A stretch of DNA of 64,000 nucleotides from Erigeron canadensis (lineage: Eukaryota > Streptophyta > Magnoliopsida > Asterales > Asteraceae): assembly GCF_010389155.1 (NCBI RefSeq), contig NC_057762.1:29448055-29512054 (forward strand). The letters run 5' to 3'. Shown piece after piece: positions 26,101 through 37,576 of the stretch; the stretch's first letter is position 1, and every line of letters starts with the position of its first letter. Under the pieces are notes generated by a model, which saw nothing but the letters and a program-made list of their open reading frames with translations, was not told where the DNA came from and did not search any database. The position numbers and the translations under genes are program-made.

Positions 26101-26748
26101 AAACCAGGGTCGTCTCAAATATATAAATATCAATCATCAGTTTATAAAACCAGGGTCGTCTTTAAGGGTATGCAAGTGATTCGACTGCATATGGCCTAAA
26201 AATTGCAGGGCCTCCATATTTTGACTAAAACCTAGTAATTGTTGTACATTGTTGATCATCTCTCATTGTTTTTAAGTAGGAATATGTTTTTGTTTTGTTT
26301 AATTTACTTGAAAAATAATTAAAACTAGACTTTATAATTATTTACATCATAAAAAACACATATTCAAACTCATTTCAAACACATATTATTGTATTATATA
26401 ATATCATTTTCACTAACCTCTCAAAAACCAATTTAGACAAGTCTAACAACAATAAACATGACCCACATTGTTACATCATTCAAAAACACATAACAATCAA
26501 ATGACATTAAAAAAAAAAAAAAACTTACGAGAAGGTGGATATTCATGAGCATAACAAAACCATGTATCAGCTTCATCAGCTTCAGATTGTGTCTCATCTT
26601 TATTAAAATCATAAAACTGGCATGCATCAAACTCATAATTCTCATCTACAAAAACATTATCATCATCGGACAAAAACGAACCAATCTCGTCTACAAATAA
26701 ATCCATTTCGTCGTCCATTGTTTCCTCTAACACGTTGTAGTTCTTCAT
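23128..26748 (-). CDS. TPXL: TPX2-like microtubule-associated protein (TPXL family)
   Basis: Microtubule and spindle protein of the plant TPX2 family; several members bind and activate Aurora kinases. Fourteen exons, all in phase: 26748-26529, 25933-25757, 25616-25454, 25355-25199, 25124-25030, 24944-24878, 24793-24731, 24204-24154, 24025-23970, 23837-23762, 23675-23595, 23500-23435, 23337-23293, 23190-23128 (TAG stop). Predicted 459 residues. Visible: acidic N-terminus with YEFDACQFYDF (about 38-48), matching the Aurora-binding segment; PPSPF across the first splice; MKPTASHLAKQ; a KRQKLE basic patch; FKARPLNRK (285-293); EFHLKTNERA (315-324), the core of the TPX2 central domain; PPVELFKK. 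The C-terminal kinesin-binding TPX2 domain of full-length TPX2 is absent, as in short TPXL proteins. A second Met at codon 11 (MDDEM) could be the true start. The last two exons are the least certain. Confidence 0.88.
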
Positions 26749-28015
26749 GAAAGACGTTTATTGATCAAAGGAAAACAATGAAAGAAGGTGGAATGTTGCA
26801 AATTTAAGCCATATATTAAAAGCAAGATGTATGATATATATATAGTCTCCTATTTATGATATATATTTGAAAATGAAATGAAAATTTTCAAAACAAATGA
26901 TAAAAAGAAAGAAATGGAGAATTTAAGAATGAGATTTTTTTTGTCCAAGGGGATGGCGAAATTTACGTGTGAGGTGAAGGAAATCTAATACATACAATTA
27001 TTTTGTGTTTGTGTGTTTTAATGTAGCGTCCACAGGCTTTTTGTTTTGTAATGGGACTTTTGAATATTAGTTGTGTGTCCACGTGACAAATAATACATCA
27101 AGACCTTCAATTACATATATAAAAATCTAATACTTTATACATCAAAACCACCCCATAAATTTTCGCATAATAAATTATAGATCTTAATACAACCAAATAA
27201 TTTATACTAACAAGACTCTAATTAACAAAACCCAAAAGATAACTACCAATCCACTAACGATCATTCACCAGTTGATCCTACAACTAAAATTAAAAGAAAT
27301 TAGTCGCATATCTCATAGTTAAAGAGACATCGAAAAAGGACTTGAAATAATAATCATATTACTTTATATTGCATATTCATCACCACTAAACTATTTTCAT
27401 TAAAAAAAATGTTAATAACTTTAGGTGTTTTTAGAAGTTGAACACTGTGAAAAAGTATGATTATCGGGCACCCAATATATTATTCCTCAAATCGGGGAAG
27501 GTGAAGTGGAAATTTAAAGGTACAAATCCTTAGGGGTACAATTAACATAAGATTAACATAAAATTGAAATAATAGACTATTGATATGAAATGTATAATTA
27601 TGCACGTTAAATGCAACTCTTAACATTTTCCAATAATAATACTTAAACTGATACCCGACGAAGCCTAACTACCAACACTGATTGTCGCATGTATTAATTG
27701 AAGTTTATGAATTAATTTATTAACTTAATTTACACCTAAATTTCAAGATTTTTCGAAATTGATATTCTACTATACATCGTGCGTGTGCGTTTTTAGTATT
27801 ACACAACTTGACAGGGTCTAATATAGTTTTGTCAGGTTTTTAATTTGAAATTAACGTTGCCATGTCGATCACCTTGCATGTTGTGTACTGTCGATGCTAC
27901 ATCGTATATATATTGATCTGGTATTATAATGGTAATTGTAATGCTAATAATACAATGCAGATAGGTCCCACCCACCATTATTTATTGGTTTGACCCTTCT
28001 ATGGTTTAACAATTT
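26749..28015. other. Upstream region of the TPX2-like gene and intergenic DNA
   Basis: Contains the promoter and leader of the minus-strand TPX2-like gene. No clear TATA box or mitosis-specific element could be assigned. AT-rich; no further gene is seen. Confidence 0.5.
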
Positions 28016-28160
28016 GGAAAAAATTTCATATATATCTCATCTCATTTAAAAGATATAATTACATATATGTCTTAGATGTAAGTTTTTAATGCTTAAATAC
28101 AATGCTTTAAACATATATGTAATTATGTCTTTAAAATAGGACATATATAAAAATCTTCGT
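28016..28160. repeat. AT-rich palindromic MITE-like repeat
   Basis: Left arm AAAGATATAATTACATATATGT and the reverse complement of the right arm, AAAGACATAATTACATATATGT, match around an AT-rich loop. Outer parts (CATATATATCTCATCTC and GATTTTTATATATGTCC) match loosely. Non-coding. Confidence 0.55.
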
Positions 28161-28785
28161 AACAATTTCACCTAATATCACAGATGTTAATACTTAATAA
28201 TTTAATAGAACCAAAAAGGTACAAGTTACTTTAGGCTTGCTTTAAATTACTATGGTTATTTTCCTCATTCACAAACACACCAGGCCTATAAATTTGTGTA
28301 ATTTGTCTGATATGAGTGATTGACCAAGTCTGTCTTTATCCCGTGATATTGAAAAAAATATGTATTTATTTTCAAGCGTGCAAAGTCACAATAAATATTT
28401 TCATGGGTCGTAGCATACTTTGGGCGTCGAAGTGAATTTTAAATTCTGAAATGAAGGACTAGATATTATGTTGATAAAAGTGACATACAACACTTTATTT
28501 TATGCAAAATGATAAATTCTCTTAAAAATCTTTCTAAAATCATAAATAGTGATATGTGTTATCCATTAATTCTCTTTCTTAATCTTATCTTCTGATTTTT
28601 CTAAATGTCATCATCCAATAAGTAAAAGGATTTTTAAACTGTTTTGTTAGGAGGTTTAATCATTTCTATTATTTTATATATCTAACTTTAATAAAATTAG
28701 TAGTTACCATGGATAAAAGGTCTGAGTTAACAACAATAATAGATATGATTATGCATCCAAAAGTTTGTGAGAAAGTAAAGTAAGA

Positions 28786-28982
28786 CTATCTTCAAAGGAG
28801 GGGACTTTCTCAAGTTTAAAATAACTTGAGGGTAAAATTGAAATGTTATTGATCATTTGATTAAAATCAATAGTCAAGAGTCATTTATCATTTTTTAATC
28901 TTGACTATTAATTTTAAATCAACCGTCAAAATCATCTAATTTTACTCCTCAAGTTACCCCTAAGTTGAAAAGATCTTAACTC
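28786..28982. repeat. Imperfect foldback MITE
   Basis: The left side has AACTTGAGGGTAAAATT and AATCAATAGTCAAGA; the reverse complement of the right side has AACTTGAGGAGTAAAATTAG and TTAATAGTCAAGATT. Non-coding and imperfect. Family unknown. Confidence 0.5.
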
Positions 28983-29140
28983 ATGTCCAAATCAGCAGTA
29001 CAAAAACATAATTTGTTGCTGTTACATTGTCAAGTTAACCATATACTAACCTTGCAATATGAGAAAATTAACTAGTTACAATTTAACATGCGAGGTTCAA
29101 TTATTATTAGTATAATAGTATTAGTAAAATAAAACTAGTA

Positions 29141-29378
29141 CTCCCATCGTCTGATTTTAATTATCAAGTTTTTTTCTTACAACTTGACTGTAAATATCTT
29201 TGTTTGTGTTATATATTAATTTGATGAAAGTTATATCAATGAAAAGTACATTTAAACTCAATCAATTCATATATGTTATATCGAGTTTTATATAACAAAA
29301 ACAAAAATATTTACAGTCGAAGTTGAAAAAAAAAACTCAAAAAGTCAAACTAGGACACTTGATATGAAACAGATTGAG
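29141..29378. mobile_element. Stowaway-type MITE
   Basis: Begins CTCCCATCGTCTGATTTTAA after TA (29139-29140). In reverse complement its other end reads CTCAATCTGTTTCATATCAA, then GTGTCCTAGTTTGACTTTTT, before TA (29379-29380). CTCCCTCCGT-type termini, a TA target and internal TTGACT repeats are Stowaway (Tc1/mariner) traits. At 238 bp it is non-coding. The two arms share an ACTGTAAATAT core. Confidence 0.8.
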
Positions 29379-29399
29379 TATTACATTATTATAATAATT

Positions 29400-29766
29400 T
29401 CTATACTATTTATATAAACAAACTACCAAAAAAAATTTAACACTCTACCTTTAAAATCTCTAATTTACCCTTTTAATCTATACTACCATTTAACACTTTT
29501 TCCCTAAAATTTCAAAAATATCCTTAAAAAAAACAACATTCCCTTCTCTGAAGTTACTCACATAGTATACTAAAAAACACACATGCATTAAATTTAATAA
29601 TCGATCAACATAAAAAACGTTCACTCTAAAATAACAACTATGGTTTGCACTTTCAGCCGGACTAAGAAACATTTGAGTTGAATCATACATTCCAGTAATA
29701 ACACAATACCGCTACTTCCAACTTTTTTTTCCTATGTCCCGCCATATCGCGCGGGCACAAGGCTAG
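29400..29766 (+). mobile_element. Short non-autonomous Helitron
   Basis: The 3' end is clear: GTCCCGCCATATCGCGCGGG (hairpin) followed by CACAAGGCTAG before a T. Two TCTATACTA starts are present, at 29400 and at 29477. The second is preceded by the expected A, so the element may begin at 29477 or one copy may lie inside another. The outer start is given. Confidence 0.65.
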
Positions 29767-29794
29767 TTATAATACCAAATAAACTATCATTAAA

Positions 29795-30092
29795 TATTTA
29801 TAGTTTAATGGTTGAGCACCAGTTTTTCATGCTGGAAGTCTCGAAAGATATTTCACAAATAAAGTTCTCCAGTGAAGCAGGTTTGAGTCCTGCAGAGGGG
29901 GCATGGTTTTACCCCAATTAAATGTCGTGCTTTCGGGCGGTTTAGTTGAGGTTTATCCTACTATTAGGTATTGAGGGTGATGGGGCTCTCTAGCGTAAAC
30001 CCGGTTAAGATAACGTAAGTTAGATCTCTTGTTGCGAGCAAATGATCACCCTTTCAAAAAAAAAATAAATAAATAAAATAAATAAATAAATA
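29795..30092 (+). mobile_element. tRNA-derived SINE with 18-bp target duplication
   Basis: The head has an A-box-like AATGGTTGAGCACCAG and a B-box-like GCAGGTTTGAGTCCTGCA; the body ends with GGTTAAGATAACGTAAGTTA and ATGATCACCCTTTC; the tail is A-rich (AAATAAATA repeats). Flanks are AAATAAACTATCATTAAA (29777-29794) and AAATAAACTGTCATTAAA (30093-30110), an 18-bp duplication with one mismatch. A related copy lies at 35475-35665. It inserted 10 bases beyond a Helitron end. Confidence 0.88.
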
Positions 30093-30610
30093 AAATAAAC
30101 TGTCATTAAAAAAATGAAAAAACAGTAGTAGACGCTCCTAGTTAGTACGGACGGAAAAGGGAAGGGGCCGGAAGCAAGGAAACGTGCTATACGAAGACAA
30201 AATTAATATTGTTTAAGGCTCCATGCGGTGGGTCCTCATCATTGTTTGATTTCTAAATCATTATTCCCCTTTTACATCTTTTATCCTATAAAGTGTAACA
30301 CTACCAGGCAAAAAAGTGTAACCCTACCAGAGAAAGAATTAGTGGTGACGTCGTCACTAATATTGCGAGTCCCATGTTTGTAATGGTAAATCTGACAAAG
30401 AAATTATTGGGTCCCCTGTCAGAATATTAACGGTTACGTCGCCGCTAATGCTTTGGTCGGATTGACTTTTGCCTGGTGGTGTTACCATGTGCCATAAACT
30501 TTAGTAACTCCATCATTGCAATTGTTTTAGCCCTTTAGCAAAATCAGAAGATAGTTTTAATTATTTTTACAATTTTACTGCGTAGTTTATCTATATCTAT
30601 ATCGGATCTA

Positions 30611-30797
30611 GGATTAAGATTCCCTCAAGTTATTATAACTTTACCTATAAAGTTGAGAGCATCTCAACCATTAGATTGAAATTAAGGGTTAAGATTCAAA
30701 AATCAAGTTTGAATCTTGACACTTGATTTTAATCTAATGGTTGAGATGTTCTCCACTTTATAGGTAAAGTTATTGTAACTTTAGGGAATCCTAATCC
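30611..30797. repeat. Foldback MITE with ~75-bp arms
   Basis: The left arm GGATTAAGATTCCCTCAAGT..AACTTTACCTATAAAGTTGAGA and the right arm in reverse complement, GGATTAGGATTCCCTAAAGT..AACTTTACCTATAAAGTGGAGA, match with few differences and continue through CATCTCAACCATTAGATT. Non-coding. The target duplication is unclear. Confidence 0.8.
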
Positions 30798-30818
30798 ATC
30801 TAGATGGATCCATCTATA

Positions 30819-31084
30819 TCTATACTACTTAATAAAGAGAAAGCCCTACACTACTATATAAAAATTATACCCCTATGTTGAAAATTTTACAATTTTGGGA
30901 CATGCAAAATTAACATTTTATCCTTAATTAATTAACTTACACAACCATTCCATAATCTTTTAAAAGATATTCACCATCCCTAAAAATCAAATATCTTTGT
31001 ATCAATTACTAACATCACTTGACGCCGACGTTACCACATCGCAACTAATGTCATCGCCGCCGCATTGTGCGAGTACCATGCTCG
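30819..31084 (+). mobile_element. Short non-autonomous Helitron
   Basis: Starts TCTATACTACTTAATAAAGA after an A and ends CGCCGCATTGTGCGAGTACC followed by ATGCTCG before a T. Same family as the copy at 10778 but with a CTCG terminus. Confidence 0.75.
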
Positions 31085-31236
31085 TAAAAGGAAAATAATA
31101 AAGGTATCATAAGAAATGATGGATGTACCATAATGTACAAGTTTTACATCATACTTCATAAACATGTAATGAATAGTTGTGATAGATTTATTGATTGTTG
31201 TACGAATATCAACTCCTTTTATAAAATAACTAGCCT

Positions 31237-32036
31237 TAGTGAGGGGGAAGGGAGTCATGTAGTGTTATTTTTCAACTCTCCCAAATCTTACCAACCAAAA
31301 TACCACCAACTCATTTTCCCTTTTCCAACCTCTCAACCAACCATCCCAACCATTTTTCATGGCATTTATCACTTTCTCAACCCTCCCAAATTATTTTTTT
31401 TCTTTTTTATTTAACTTAATCAAATTTTTTAAACAAAACAATATAAATAAAACATAAACCATACATAGTAAAATTAAACAAAGTTCATTACATACTTAAA
31501 CAAATAATAATAATAAAAAAAACGTTCGAAACATGAAAATAAACGATAACTAAGTAGATAGATTGAAAACATAAAAATCACTTATTAAACTCTCACCCAT
31601 ACTTTGCCGCAATCGAACCTTTTTGCTCAAGCGCCCACACTAACATTTTTTGATTGGTGAGGTGTAATGATATTGAGGTTGAGTAGTCGGTGGTGACTCG
31701 GGAGTATAGTATTGCAAGGCTCGACTTGTTGAGGTTGATATTGAGGCGGTGCTACTTTTCGCGGTAGACGAAAGGTGACTTGTCCCGGTGCGACATTTTT
31801 TTTTATTAAGCAACGGCTACTTAAAAAGAGTAATTTTTTTTAATGGCTGCTGGACCCTACCTCCACACGCTCCCCAACGATCAAAATGCTTCAACCCGCC
31901 ACCAGCTTTAAGCCCGCCCAAACCGAGTCCTTCTTCAACCCGCACCCATAGCGGCGGCGTGCCTGGGAGGGCTGCTTCAACCCGCACGCAACCCGTGCTC
32001 CACTCCTCTTCCCCTGACAGAATGGGTGATCTTTAA
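31237..32036. repeat. Transposon-derived region including terminal repeat copy 2
   Basis: 31247-31405 is the relative of 478-640 in the opposite orientation. The following part holds a T-rich spacer, GC-richer coding-like DNA at 31595-31800 on the minus strand (proline/glutamine-rich in short frames) and a proline/serine-rich open frame on the plus strand at 31788-32036. None makes a recognisable protein, so I read the stretch as a decayed DNA transposon or captured fragments. Confidence 0.45.
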
Positions 32037-33010
32037 CCGAATAGTTTATAGATGTGACATTATAAAAAAAGTTTATAGGAAGGTCAATGTCCGAATATGA
32101 TATCAGTGGACATCAAGAGTGGTGCGCTTTAACAAAAGCGTGGACAACTTTTGTAGATGTTCATGAATCCGGGATGACGAGCACGGCCATACTAGTGCTC
32201 CCTTTGGCAATGAATATATAATGATAAATTATTAGTTTTATTTCACCAAGCTTAGCAAATGAAATCATGGCTCAACGGCTATAATTAAACTGCCATTGAT
32301 TTCGTTAAGTTAATTGAGAAATATATATACTATGTCATAGTACGTTCAAAGTGCAAACTACTATGTCATACATTATTTTCTGCAATTTATATCTATAATA
32401 ATAACAGTATAACACTACGTTTATGATACTTATTATTGTTTATTGAAATCGAATTAAGTATGTGTGTACTCATATATAACGTATTAACGTACGATAAATC
32501 ACTACTATCCCATATGAAACACATTATTTAATTTTTGACATGAGGGATGCAAATTTGACGATAATAAAGTTAGTTATGATGGACGTCATAACGTCATCTA
32601 TTTTTGATTATATTGGTCAAGAATGATGTACTTAATTTGTCCAAAGACGGCAATTTTAATGTTACTAATAACTTGAATTAGAACTGGCACAAGGGTTTTG
32701 ATTAATGCTCCTAATTGAATACCTAAGAAGACTTTTTGTTTTAAATAAATGTTTTTATAAAGCCTTAATTTACTACACCTTTTCTGGAAGGGGAGTTGAT
32801 ATATCTACATTACTTTTTAGCCATCTACAACAATTGTACATATTTTATAGCACAATATACAACTGTTCGATGTATATATTTTGTAGATGGCAAAAAGAAG
32901 TTATAGATATATCATTTCCCTTTTTGGAATGATAATCCTTCAACGACCATATGTTTTGTTGGGGTTAAATGATGATAAATCATCTTAGATTGTTGAATTT
33001 TTACATCTTA
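32037..33010. other. Intergenic DNA without features
   Basis: AT-rich, no supported gene or element. Confidence 0.5.
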
Positions 33011-33302
33011 TCTATATTTACCGCCTAATAAAGCAAATGACTCATTTTTTTTAAAACTTTGAAAAATCAAAAACACCTTTTTCATTTAGTCAATAATCTA
33101 AACATCTCCACTTAATGTATTTATAGTACCTTTGATGAAATAATTTACAATATAGATCCTTCAATTCATTAATATAACTACACTACCACCTTTAACATCA
33201 ATTGCTTTTACATTCGTCACCATTGCCGCCACCACCTCCGCCACCTGTCGCCACCACCATCACCCCACTGACGCCGCATTGCATTGCATGGACATAGGCT
33301 AG
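33011..33302 (+). mobile_element. Helitron, tandem copy 1 of 3
   Basis: Starts TCTATATTTACCGCCTAATA after an A and ends ACGCCGCATTGCATTGCATG followed by GACATAGGCTAG. The next copy follows at once. Confidence 0.75.
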
Positions 33303-33579
33303 TTTATACTCCTTTATAAAGCAAAACACCCTTTTTATTTTTAGTAATTTCTGTCTTTGAAATATCAAAATTACGCTTGGACATTTCCTTTTATGTTCGC
33401 TAATTACACTCTAAACCTTTATTTTAATAATTAACACTTTAATCCCTTATCTTCTAAAAATTTATACTATCACAATAACATAAACCTACACCACTTGACA
33501 CCGCCGCCACCACCCATCACCGAAACCACTAGACCGCCTTCCCCACCACCGCCGCCGCATTGCGCGGGTACCATGCTCG
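33303..33579 (+). mobile_element. Helitron, tandem copy 2 of 3
   Basis: Starts TTTATACTCCTTTATAAAGC directly after the CTAG of copy 1 and ends CCGCATTGCGCGGGTACCAT followed by GCTCG. The CCGC-attgc-GCGG hairpin is intact. Confidence 0.75.
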
Positions 33580-33852
33580 TTATACTATAAAAAGAATAGC
33601 CTTTTTTATTTTTGGTAATGTTGAAAATATGTAATATTTTCACTTAACACTCTTTAAAATACTTTCATATACACTATCCTCTTAACATTAATGATTAAAT
33701 TATACTGCCAGTCCTTTATCATTTAAAATATGTTAATTAACCTTTTACATCAATTATATACACAACTCACCGCCGCTATACCACCAACAGTCGTCCAACC
33801 ATCACACCGTCACCGTCACGACCACCGCTGCATAGCACGGGTACTGTGCTAG
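33580..33852 (+). mobile_element. Helitron, tandem copy 3 of 3
   Basis: Starts TTATACTATAAAAAGAATAG directly after copy 2 and ends GCTGCATAGCACGGGTACTG followed by TGCTAG before a T. The interior shares TTTTTATTTTTGGTAAT with copy 2. Confidence 0.72.
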
Positions 33853-34595
33853 TTTTGATAAAGCTTGGTTCTTTTTTTTGAAGTTATAAAGCTTGGTTCT
33901 TGTTTGTATAATTTCAACAGTCCTAAATCGTTTCGAGCCAATTAATTTAACTCTTAATGTCAGATTGGTCAAGAGCGTTCTTTTAGTGTCATTGTAATTC
34001 AAGTAAGGAAAAAAAACAACATATAAAAGTTAAAAACAACATCTATTTCCATTATTGACGTATTTTTCTTGTTATATACATTGATTGTTTTGTATTGTTC
34101 TTCGAGCCTTTATATTTAAGAAGTTTAGGGTTATATCTAGCAGAATTAAGACGCATAGATGATACAGTAATACATAATATGACATAGATGAGCTCTCTTC
34201 AGTTATGTGATGTTAAAACTACAATGAAATTCTTATCCATTTTGTCACGCGAGAGAAAAACAAAAATTGTGTACTAGGATCATTTCATTAATTTGTTATT
34301 TAAACAAACAAATAAACAATATGATGGGTCAACCCGCCCAAAAGTGTGAAATTTTGCTCACGGGCGCACGGCACACCTTTCCAGCAACATGAGAAATATA
34401 GTAGTTTAATGAAACTATTAAAGAGAACTTTTATCGGACAATAATCCGACAAGAAATATTTGGTTCTTGCATCTGTAACTTTAGCTGTATACCTTGGTCC
34501 TATTATTATGGTTTGAGGCCTTGATGCTTGAATAAGTGACTAAATTTATAAAACTTTTAACCAACTTATTTTGGGTGTGTTGGTCATTATTTTGC
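33853..34595. other. Intergenic DNA without features
   Basis: AT-rich, no supported gene. The minus-strand open frame at 33802-34002 overlaps the Helitron end and is taken as chance. Confidence 0.5.
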
Positions 34596-35474
34596 TTTTT
34601 TTTTTTTTTTATTTTATGAAAGGCCTTTGCCTGTTATTTTATTAATCCAAAAACCTCATTACACAGCATTAAAAGAAATCACTTGGACATTCCCAAGTAA
34701 TACAATGTATACCATTCACTATCACTATTAATCCACTACTATACTATCCTATCAACCTAACACTCACACAATATATACTGTACAATTTATCCACTTGACA
34801 TCTAGATATTCCATTTTTGCTTTAGCTCCCTATAAGCATTTCCATCCTTCAAGTTGAGCCTGACTAATCTACACTTGATGACATCCAGAATCTGCTCCTT
34901 CATCAATTTCTCCTTTGAAACGCAATTTTTGCTAAACACTCTTGCATTCCTTTCCTTCCAGATCATATTAACACAAGCTGCAAGACATAATCTTTGAACA
35001 ACACTGCTCACAGTATTACTATTCTTCTTATTAGTATACCAAATTTTAATATCCTGTCATTTAATTATTTGGTGCCCTCTGATATGATCCATCATAATAA
35101 TCTTCATTTCATCCCAAATGTACTCAGAATAATGACACTTAAAGAACAAATGCTCAAGTGAATCATGCTCATTCTCGCACAATGTACACAAATAGTTCTT
35201 TGTAGGATACCACTTCAACAATCTTTATAATTCCTATTCAAATTAGGCACTGCAAACTTTCTCAGACCAGGGACCTTTTGCACCCACTCTATAGGCCATT
35301 TCCAATTACCATCTTCAATTACTTCTTTGACAGTCACATTTTCCTTGATCTGTGCATCTTTTAGCATCCCTTCAGTAATGTGATCACTAAGAGGACTCAT
35401 AGGACACCACATATCATGTAGCACAGCAGTTTGCTCTCCACTTCCAATCTTGCTAATGCAATGGCTTCTCATGA
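34596..35474 (-). pseudogene. LINE (non-LTR retrotransposon) 3' fossil with RT zinc-binding region
   Basis: Read on the minus strand. From 35472 comes a segment with GSGEQTAVLHDMWCP and, after a stop (about 35215), CTLCENEHDSLEHLFFKC, YIWDEM, then ACVNMIWKERNARVFSK near 34940. These are the signs of the zinc-binding domain that follows reverse transcriptase in plant L1-type LINEs (C-x2-C..H-x4-H, WLLWKERN-like motif). The element ends in a run that is poly-T on the plus strand (34596-34610), i.e. a poly-A tail. The reverse transcriptase and endonuclease regions are missing and at least two stops interrupt the frame, so it is a 5'-truncated dead copy. Confidence 0.85.
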
Positions 35475-35665
35475 TCGGTCTTTGCTTTGGGATGAGTTAG
35501 CGGGGAGTTTTACTCTCAAATTCTTAGGTTCAAGCCTTAACAATAGAGAGTTCTTTTCCTCGAGTGTTTGAATGAGATTTATTCGTCGAGCGAGTTCTCT
35601 AATGCGGACCTGGTTAAGATAACATATGTTAAATCTCTAGACATTTGTGAGTAATTCACATTTTC
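35475..35665 (+). mobile_element. SINE related to the copy at 29795
   Basis: Contains a B-box-like TTAGGTTCAAGCCTTAA, then GCGGACCTGGTTAAGATAAC and GTTAAATCTCTAG..GTGAGTAATTCAC, which parallel GTAAACCCGGTTAAGATAAC and the tail end of the 29795 SINE. The 5' head is unclear and no target duplication was found. It directly abuts the LINE fossil. Confidence 0.6.
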
Positions 35666-35670
35666 TAAAA

Positions 35671-37534
35671 AATTTTATAAAACTTTTATTATTACAATTT
35701 TGATTTGTTAATGATATACAAACGAATGTAGGGTAACTCACAAACAAACAACAAATTAACTAATACTCGTATAGTCGTATACAACCTTAAACCATACCCA
35801 TTGGGCTACCAAATTTCCTCCAAAATCCTTCCCACTTGTTCACGACTTCACTCAGCCAACTATAAGTTGGTCAATTTATTTCATTTTTGATGTTTTTAGT
35901 GATTTAAGTGGATTCAAATTTGTTTGAAGAGTTTGTAAAGTTGAATTTATATATTATAAAATTGGTTTTGGTTGGGATGTTAATGTGAGTGTAAAAATTA
36001 GTCTTAGTGGATTTGGTAGACAGAAGAGATAGAGATAAGCTTTTTAATGAATGATATTATTGGCTTGAGTTACGAATGAGGATGGTCTTACATGTACAAA
36101 ATAATCAAATACCTAAGAAAATTTACAAGTGTAAATAAAAAGTCTAGAAGTCATACCAATATAATTGCATGAATATGAACTAACAAATGTGTAAACAAAC
36201 TATCTAGATATATTATTGAGCATTAACAAACATAATTTGAACGAACACGAGATATGTTCATATTCGTACATTTAGTAACTATTATTGACCGTTTTATTAG
36301 ACTTTTAGTTTGTTTACAACCCTACTTCCAATCTACCAAGCTAAAGAGTGCTAGACCACATAGAGTAACACTAAGACTAGCAAATCAACCCATGTAAAAA
36401 TTGAAACCTTGTTAGCTAATCATTTATTTAAAACTTTCATTGTTGATGATCGTTGTACATAATATGGAAAACCTTTATCAACAAAGTTTCATTTACATCA
36501 AAAATCACAATGTTCAGTTAATCTTCTTAATGATATATCTTTGTAAAAATAATCCTTCTAATAACATTATGACACTATTCAAAAGATGAAACTTGGTTAA
36601 ATTTTTTAAGAAATTACACATAGCTTGTTGTCAATAAGACGATAATGCATTCTGTATGATTGTGTATGCAACCTTCGAAAGTCCCATGGAATTTGTCGAA
36701 ATCCCATCGCCATTGAAATATTAATTAAGTTACAATGAGTCAATGAAATATAAATTTAAGACACCCTTTTGAATCACTCTTTACAGTTTACACAAGCTAA
36801 CGAGAATGGGAAGCAAGTGTTGAACATGTTTACCACAAATCAAGTTAATGGATTTGAGAATCTTAATGGTGTAATTCAAAAAAGTTGTATCTAACCTATT
36901 TTACATTTTCTATATAACCAGATTTCTACGTTACATCAAAATCCCGACACCATGATATTTTATGACCATCTACCCATTTCAAGTTATTTTATTTTGACTA
37001 AAAATTGATTTCTCTTTTATCCACATATACAATCTGACCTTTGTTAAATGATATAGGAATTGGGTATTATTGTTATTGTTGTTATTGATATGACAAGATT
37101 ATATATAATATCTATATATAAACAATATGTACTAGCGGTCGACAAATTATAAACAAAAGAAAAGTCTAAAAATATTTAGTCATCTATAACAAACGTACAA
37201 ATTATAATGCATAGAATACAACTGAATAATACAGATATTATTGTAGATGTATAATTTTTGTTATAGGAATATCATTTCCTTTTTACAATAACTAATAACA
37301 ACCCAATCTAAACTATATTTTTACTATAGTTATATAAGTTTGGGTTGCTAGTGATCATTTTGTGAAATGCAACATTAGAAGTTCAAAACTTTGGTTGCAA
37401 CCTAAGCTGCTCCACCAACTTGATTGCCAACTTGGGTTGGTGTTAGTGTCAATTTCCTTTTTATTACTAAAGTTTTTATCTAGGTTGCCAATAGGAATCG
37501 TAACCCAAATCTAAGATCTTGATTGAAAATGAGG

Positions 37535-37536
<2 letters not shown>
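35671..37536. other. Intergenic DNA without features
   Basis: AT-rich sequence; no gene-like frame and no clear repeat structure were seen. Confidence 0.45.

Positions 37537-37537
<1 letters not shown>

Positions 37538-37576
<39 letters not shown>

Noticed and set aside
29795..29900. tRNA gene
   Set aside because: A- and B-box-like motifs are present but no full cloverleaf can be drawn, and the sequence is part of a SINE with tail and target duplication.
31788..32036. Proline/serine-rich 82-codon protein
   Set aside because: Lies in decayed transposon DNA and has no recognisable domain; high GC alone explains the open frame.
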